NCBI GenBank assembly: GCA_003259005.1
Contig: QLII01000001.1
Span: 3,302,501-3,366,500 of the forward strand
Reading direction: 5' to 3'
From: Spirosoma telluris
GTDB taxonomy: Bacteria > Bacteroidota > Bacteroidia > Cytophagales > Spirosomataceae
DNA: 64,000 nucleotides
Shown: piece after piece, positions 59,613-64,000 of the stretch
Position numbering within the stretch: the stretch's first letter is position 1
How the letters are laid out: each line of letters opens with the position of its first letter
The notes under the pieces: model-generated
What the model was told of the DNA's origin: nothing
The model's input: only the letters and a program-made list of their open reading frames with translations
Database searches by the model: none
Program-made: the position numbers and the translations under genes

Positions 59613-60365
59613 ATGAAAATAGATTTGACGCAGAAGGTTGCCATCGTTACCGGCAGCTCAAAGGGTATTGGCGCTGCCATAGCCAAGGAACTTGCCGCCT
59701 GTGGCGCAATTGTCATTGTCACCTATCATTCGGCGGCAAGCGATGCCGAAGGCGTGGTTAACGCCATCCAGGAGACAGGCGGACAGGCCATTGCCCTTCA
59801 GGCCGATATGGCCCGCCACACCGATATTATTGCTTTGTTAAAACAGGTCAAGGAGCGGTTTGGCAAGCTGGATGTGCTGGTGAATAACGCTGGCATCGCC
59901 CGATTCGGCCCCATTGAAGCGGTTACGGAGGAAGATTTCCTGGAACACTACCGGGTCAATGTGTTAGGTCCCCTGCTGACGATCCAGGAGTCGTTGAAGT
60001 ATTTTCCCCAAACAGGAGGTAGCATTGTCAATATTAGTTCAGTAGGCGGACAGAATCCAGGGCCCTACACCAGTATTTATACCTCATCGAAGGCGGCCCT
60101 GAACGCCTTAACCGTATCTTTATCCAGAGAACTGGTGGATCGCCACATCCGGGTCAATACGGTGGCACCGGGTCCAACAGATACCGAAGGGTCAAAGGCG
60201 CTGGGCCTGGCAGGCAGTGCCATCGAAAAGGGTATGATTGCCGCTATACCCATGGGTAGATTCGGCAAGCCAACTGAAATAGCCCCCGCAGTTGCTTTCC
60301 TGGCATCGGATAACGCGGGCTGGATCACTGGTGAAAAATTAGCTGTATCGGGAGGAATGCGCTAA
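59613..60365 (+). CDS. SDR-family NAD(P)-dependent oxidoreductase
   Basis: 250 residues of the classical SDR type. The cofactor motif is VTGSSKGIGAAIAK at 13-26, followed by NNAGIARFG, catalytic serine in IVNISSVGGQNPG, YTSSKAALNALT with the Tyr and Lys, and NTVAPGPTDTE. It resembles 3-oxoacyl-ACP reductase-like enzymes but is probably a stress-linked carbonyl reductase, given the divergent HxlR regulator. It uses ATG 59613 after AAAAGAGAGCTC. Confidence 0.93.
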   Translation: MKIDLTQKVAIVTGSSKGIGAAIAKELAACGAIVIVTYHSAASDAEGVVNAIQETGGQAIALQADMARHTDIIALLKQVKERFGKLDVLVNNAGIARFGPIEAVTEEDFLEHYRVNVLGPLLTIQESLKYFPQTGGSIVNISSVGGQNPGPYTSIYTSSKAALNALTVSLSRELVDRHIRVNTVAPGPTDTEGSKALGLAGSAIEKGMIAAIPMGRFGKPTEIAPAVAFLASDNAGWITGEKLAVSGGMR

Positions 60366-60537
60366 AAGGGAAACTACTCTAGCGAGCAGCTAGGGATGCT
60401 AAAAACAAGTCTCCTATGGGTCGGGAAAGGCTGTCTGCTTAAGCTGATGTATTGACCCCGATCGATACCTTGTTAATCGATAGCTATACTTTCTAAGCTC
60501 TCATCGACCCTGTTTCCCCCTACTTTCAATGTGGTAA

Positions 60538-60592
60538 ACAGATACATGGACCTCTCTTTGTCTCATGGGGGAGCGTTTTATTGAGACTTTAG
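60538..60592 (+). repeat. dispersed hairpin repeat
   Basis: ACAGATACATGGACCTCTCT, TTGTCTCATGGGGGAGCG and TTTTATTGAGACTTT; GTCTCA and TGAGAC pair across the GGGGGAGCGTTTTAT loop. The left AACGCCC arm is absent. It lies between convergent genes. Confidence 0.7.
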
Positions 60593-60600
60593 AAAATAGT

Positions 60601-60674
60601 AGCGGCAATATCAACTTAGTATTAAAAGTTGATATTGCCGCTAACAGACTTCTTCAATCGGTAAGAAGTCTGTT
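60601..60674. repeat. two adjacent perfect hairpins
   Basis: Hairpin one has 17-base perfect arms (60601-60617 and 60626-60642, starting AGCGGCAATATCAACTT). Hairpin two has 12-base perfect arms (AACAGACTTCTT at 60643-60654, AAGAAGTCTGTT at 60663-60674). They start directly after the dispersed repeat. Neither has a T-run, so they are not standard terminators. Confidence 0.65.
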
Positions 60675-60718
60675 CAGAGTTACATCTTTGACGACACCCG
60701 TTTAATAGCTGTTTAGCC

Positions 60719-61561
60719 TTAGTTCGTCCTTTTGTTAAGCCAATTGAGAATGTCATTCATGACAACTTCTTTGTCTATGTCATTCAATAAATCGTGATAG
60801 TGTCCCTCATAAAATTTTAGCGTTTTGTCTGTTGATGATGCGTTATCGTAAAAATACTGACTCCCACTAGGTCTAGTGGCTTTGTCGGCGGTACCGTGGA
60901 GGATCAGAAGGGGCAGTTGAATGAAAGCCATTTCAGTCTTTAGCCGTTCGTCAGCAAGCGATAATTGCTGTATAGTTTTCGTTGGCTGTACTTCATTGGC
61001 TATAAGCGGGTCATTATTCATAAAGTCAACCACGGCCTGGTCTCGGGAAAAATCCTCGTTTTTTAGCCGCAGCACGTGGGCATGAGGGAATACGTGGCTT
61101 AGACCTCGTAAAACAGCCACGGCAAAATCGGGGGCAGGCACCTGAAACGCGAAACTTTCACAGATAAACCCGCTGAGCTTATCCTGATGCTCCAGGGCAT
61201 AAATGGCCGATAAAACACCACCCGCACTATGTCCTAACAGGAATATTGGCAAGCCAGGATGAGCAGCCTGGGCTATATCTATTAACTTGTCGAGCTCTTT
61301 CACAAACTGTTCATAGTCAGCCATGTAATACCGTTCCCCGTCTGACATTCCCCTGCCTGGAAAATCAATCCCATATACGTCAAAACGCTGAGCTGTTAAC
61401 TGTTCTGCAGACCATTGGAAATAGCCGCTGTGCGAATTAAATCCAGGAGCAAACACCACAATCGCTTTCGGTTTATCGACCGCTTTCCAATGTTTATAGG
61501 CGACATTCAAGCCTGTTTCCGAAATGAAACTATCTGTTTGGACCTGGCTAAGGGTTTGCAT
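60719..61561 (-). CDS. monoacylglycerol-lipase-like alpha/beta hydrolase, paralogue 1
   Basis: 280 residues with no signal peptide. AIVVFAPGFNSHSGYFQW carries the oxyanion region (HG changed to PG), YGIDFPGRGMSDGERYYM follows, and nucleophile S is in LLGHSAGGVLSAIYAL. The acid lies in LLILHGTADKATRPSGSQ and the histidine in YEGHYHDLLNDI. This is the pattern of lysophospholipase and monoglyceride lipase relatives. It shares long identical stretches with the gene at 62454. Confidence 0.9.
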   Translation of the reverse strand: MQTLSQVQTDSFISETGLNVAYKHWKAVDKPKAIVVFAPGFNSHSGYFQWSAEQLTAQRFDVYGIDFPGRGMSDGERYYMADYEQFVKELDKLIDIAQAAHPGLPIFLLGHSAGGVLSAIYALEHQDKLSGFICESFAFQVPAPDFAVAVLRGLSHVFPHAHVLRLKNEDFSRDQAVVDFMNNDPLIANEVQPTKTIQQLSLADERLKTEMAFIQLPLLILHGTADKATRPSGSQYFYDNASSTDKTLKFYEGHYHDLLNDIDKEVVMNDILNWLNKRTN

Positions 61562-61601
61562 CCGATTTGAGTTGTTTTGGTGGCTTATAGCTATGGATTC
61601 A

Positions 61602-62366
61602 TTAATTACTAGCCTGATTGGCTGCTTCTAGGATCACTTCCAGAACCTGGTTGGGCTTGGACAACATGGCTACGTGGCATGATTTCAGGATAGTTGTTTT
61701 GGCCTTTGCCCGTTGAGCCATTAAGCGTTCCAGATCGGGGTTGATGGTCTTGTCTTCCGAAGCCACAATATACCAGGAAGGTTTCTGTTTCCAAGCCACT
61801 TTACTCGCTATTCCTTTAAATACGTCAGGGGAAGTCGGCTGTTGTACGGCAAAAACCAACTCCTGTTCCTGAGCCGAAAGATCATTGGCAAATACTTTCG
61901 TTATGCCCTCTTTGGTAAGACTAACGAACCCACCTTCCGCTTGAAAAAATGAGGCAAGTTGGGTAGGAGCAGCCTTTTCACTTAATGAAACAACAGTTTC
62001 ATCCTTTTCAGGGGCGTAGGCGGCCACATAAACCAATGCTTTTACCTGTGGATGATCGCCAGCTTCAGTGATCACAAAACCTCCCCAGGAATGACCAACC
62101 AAAACAACATCACCACCGGCAATAGTGATAGCCCGTTGGGTAGCAGCAATGTCATTCTCCAGTGTAGTAGTCGGGTTCTGCACGGATATCACCTTATAGC
62201 CTCGGGCAACCAGGAGCGGGATAACTTTGCTCCATGACGATCCATCGGCCCATAAGCCATGCACAAAGATAATAGTGGGTTTTGTTTCCATTTTTTTTGT
62301 CTGAGCGTTTAACGAGGAAATTGATAAGGTTGCTACGAAAACGAAAAGTAGAGCCAGGATTTTCAT
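61602..62366 (-). CDS. exported alpha/beta hydrolase, EstC/HNL-like
   Basis: 254 residues with a signal peptide (MKILALLFVFVATLSISSLNAQ). TIIFVHGLWADGSSWSKVIP, VVLVGHSWGGFVITEAGDHP with the nucleophile, ASEDKTINPDLERLMAQ with the acid, and LKSCHVAMLSKPNQVLEVI with the histidine match small esterases of the PF12697 group common in Bacteroidota and actinobacteria. It lies between the two lipase paralogues on the same strand, 40 and 87 bases from them, suggesting one operon. Confidence 0.9.
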   Translation of the reverse strand: MKILALLFVFVATLSISSLNAQTKKMETKPTIIFVHGLWADGSSWSKVIPLLVARGYKVISVQNPTTTLENDIAATQRAITIAGGDVVLVGHSWGGFVITEAGDHPQVKALVYVAAYAPEKDETVVSLSEKAAPTQLASFFQAEGGFVSLTKEGITKVFANDLSAQEQELVFAVQQPTSPDVFKGIASKVAWKQKPSWYIVASEDKTINPDLERLMAQRAKAKTTILKSCHVAMLSKPNQVLEVILEAANQASN

Positions 62367-62453
62367 AAGATGTTGGTTATTAAGTGAAAGGAAATAGATG
62401 AAAACAGTCGAGGTCAGTTTGTCAATTGATAAACGTCATTAGAAGGTGGCAAA

Positions 62454-63293
62454 TCAGACTCTTCCGTTGAACCAACGGATGATGTCCCTGATGATTATGG
62501 CGTTATACTTATCGTTGAGCAGATCATGATAATACCCTTCATATAGTTTCAGTTGCCTGTCCGCTGATGATGCATGATCCATAAAGTATTGGCTACCACT
62601 GGGCTTCGTGGCTTTATCGGCGGTACCATGAAGGATAAGCAAAGGAAGCTTGATAAGAGGCATTGCCGTTTTTAAATATGCTGCCGCCAGTAAGAGCTGC
62701 TGCATTGTCCGTGCTGGTTGCTTTTCGTTTTCCAGCAATGGATCGTTATTCATTGTATCCACAATAGCCCTGTCGCGGGAAAAATCTTCATTTTTCAACC
62801 TGATCAGCCGGGTATGCGGAATGATATTACCCAGGAATTTTATGATGGCCAGTGCAAAGCCAGGGGCAGGAATCTGAAATGCGAAGCTTTCTGAAATCAG
62901 CCCATGTAGCTTACCCTGGTTACTTACCGTATAAACTGAAGCAAACACCCCGCCTGCACTATGGCCTAATAAAAAAATAGCAAGGGCTGGATAGGCCGAT
63001 CTGACAATGTCTACTAACAAATCTATATCACCGACAATAGCATGATAATCAGCAATGTAATACCGTTCGCCCTCCGACATTCCCCGGCCCCGAAGATCCA
63101 TTGCAAAAACATCATATCCGTTTTCAGTTAATTGTGCCGCAAACTTTTCATAATAGCCGCTGTGGGAATTCAGGCCGTGAATGATCAGAACTATACCATT
63201 TGGTTCGTTCCTTGAAGTCCAGGTTCTATAAAAAACATTCCGGCCCTCGCTGTTACGGAAAACGGATGTCATTTGGGCTTTTCTTGAATTCAT
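62454..63293 (-). CDS. monoacylglycerol-lipase-like alpha/beta hydrolase, paralogue 2
   Basis: 279 residues from ATG 63293; the longer frame to 63350 adds a hydrophobic stretch (MFTALLSMIGWFKLLTIGF) that could be a membrane anchor, so the start is not certain. GIVLIIHGLNSHSGYYEKF, MDLRGRGMSEGERYYI, LLGHSAGGVFASVY, LHGTADKATKPSGSQYF and YEGYYHDLLND match paralogue 1 closely, but this copy keeps the HG of the oxyanion motif. Confidence 0.9.
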   Translation of the reverse strand: MNSRKAQMTSVFRNSEGRNVFYRTWTSRNEPNGIVLIIHGLNSHSGYYEKFAAQLTENGYDVFAMDLRGRGMSEGERYYIADYHAIVGDIDLLVDIVRSAYPALAIFLLGHSAGGVFASVYTVSNQGKLHGLISESFAFQIPAPGFALAIIKFLGNIIPHTRLIRLKNEDFSRDRAIVDTMNNDPLLENEKQPARTMQQLLLAAAYLKTAMPLIKLPLLILHGTADKATKPSGSQYFMDHASSADRQLKLYEGYYHDLLNDKYNAIIIRDIIRWFNGRV

Positions 63294-63536
63294 GAAACCT
63301 ATTGTCAACAGCTTGAACCATCCTATCATTGATAAAAGGGCTGTAAACAATTTCGTGCCATTAAATGATCAAGAAGAAAATAAACTCAATAAAGTCCTGA
63401 ATATCAGTATATTGTGATATTTCGCTAACGTGATAAAATAGGGGATAGCCCTTCCCCGCTCCAATATTTTTGGAGGCAATACGATCCGACTCCTAAACTT
63501 TTGGAGATGATGTTATTGAGCAAAGCCAATTCGGCC

Positions 63537-64000
63537 CTACCAGGTGCCTAAATCCTCCCGCTGAATACCCAACTTAGCTAGTCTGGCTTCCAGGGTTGTC
63601 GGCTTTATATTTAGTAATTCGGCGGCCCCATTGGCACCGCGGATGTGGCCTTTCGTTTTTTTGAGAACGGAAATAAGATATTCCCTTTCTGTCTCCCGCT
63701 GAATACGCCTAACATCCCCGAGGGTTTCGATCTCTATCTTGCTGGGTACCTTGTCAGTTGTACCCAAGAGGCTTTGCTTTAATTCCAGTTCAGATTTACC
63801 GTCATTGAGTATCACCGACCGCTCCAGCACATTCTCGAGTTCACGAATATTGCCCGGCCAGGTATACCCCTCTAATTCATCCATCATGGCTGCTGAGATA
63901 CCGTTGAAATCCTTATTGAACTCTTTACAAAACCGGTTGGCAAAATAAAATGCCAGTGCCTGTATATCACTTTTTCGTTCGCGCAGGGGTGGTAATGTTA
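63537..64000 (-). CDS. sigma-54-dependent Fis-family regulator, C-terminal part
   Basis: The minus-strand frame enters from the right edge without a start. It covers the end of the AAA+ domain (LPPLRERKSDIQALAFYF, then GYTWPGNIRELENVLERS, the sensor-2 region) and a C-terminal Fis-type helix-turn-helix (RGANGAAELLNIKPTTLEARL). Such proteins activate sigma-54 promoters. The three hydrolase genes start 244 bases downstream on the same strand and could be its targets. Confidence 0.93.
   Translation of the reverse strand, partial: TLPPLRERKSDIQALAFYFANRFCKEFNKDFNGISAAMMDELEGYTWPGNIRELENVLERSVILNDGKSELELKQSLLGTTDKVPSKIEIETLGDVRRIQRETEREYLISVLKKTKGHIRGANGAAELLNIKPTTLEARLAKLGIQREDLGTW

Noticed and set aside
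14384..60592. CRISPR array or superintegron made from the dispersed repeats
   Set aside because: Copies are 0.3 to 5 kb apart, imperfect, and separated by full operons in both directions; there is no spacer pattern, Cas gene or integrase.

Overview
This window is about 50% G+C Bacteroidota DNA. The best fit is a Spirosoma-like member of the Cytophagales. The evidence is the family set: LytS-type kinases paired with LytTR regulators, a TonB-dependent receptor, a DUF4249 lipoprotein, a large FtsX/MacB-type permease, a two-component sensor with a Reg_prop propeller and Y_Y_Y domain, many AraC regulators and many lipoproteins, with few Shine-Dalgarno sites. It looks like accessory chromosome: small operons, several duplications, two toxin-antitoxin loci and many short intergenic repeats. 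I saw no rRNA, tRNA, CRISPR array or transposase gene.

Layout. 1-2.0 kb: end of a luciferase-like flavin oxidoreductase, a CTAG-bounded element and a LytTR regulator. 2.4-10.7 kb: a short-chain dehydrogenase, then mostly exported small proteins with SnoaL, ABM-like and RidA folds, a lipoprotein proline iminopeptidase, a membrane acyltransferase, and two A+T-rich genes separated by an attC-like inverted repeat. 10.8-14.1 kb: a propeller histidine kinase. 14.5-18.6 kb: a DUF4249 lipoprotein and an FtsX permease. 19.0-23.9 kb: a LytS/LytTR pair divergent from a TonB-dependent receptor and a DoxX gene. 24.6-29.3 kb: tandem outer-membrane-type paralogues, a Crp/Fnr regulator, an AraC regulator and an NmrA-like reductase. 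29.6-33.0 kb: two Xre/RES toxin-antitoxin modules around a lipoprotein hydrolase. 33.3-38.2 kb: two serine beta-lactamase-like hydrolases, a broken lipoprotein and an AraC regulator. 38.5-45.6 kb: an outer-membrane-type protein, an S41 peptidase, a second LytS/LytTR pair, a membrane AraC regulator and an Lnt-like protein. 46.8-51.9 kb: tandem AraC genes, a BBE-type flavoenzyme, and a Tat-exported DsrE-like protein beside a TauE/SafE transporter. 52.2-57.6 kb: small membrane proteins, a TonB C-terminal protein, a broken CPBP protease, Hsp20 and an esterase. 57.9-64.0 kb: four alpha/beta hydrolases, HxlR, an SDR and the end of a sigma-54 activator.

Two features run through the whole window. First, about 22 genes are interrupted by roughly 37 frame changes. 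Every one I traced is explained by loss of single bases, often in G or C runs, and none needs an insertion. This fits indel errors in an unpolished assembly better than 22 independent pseudogenes. Only two in-frame nonsense codons stand out (35485 and 54429). Second, about 19 intergenic sites carry copies of one hairpin-forming repeat with the core TTCGTCTCAAGTGGGAGCG. All copies I found read in the same direction, whatever the direction of the flanking genes. With three copies of a CTAG-bounded palindromic element, these are the most interesting undescribed features here.
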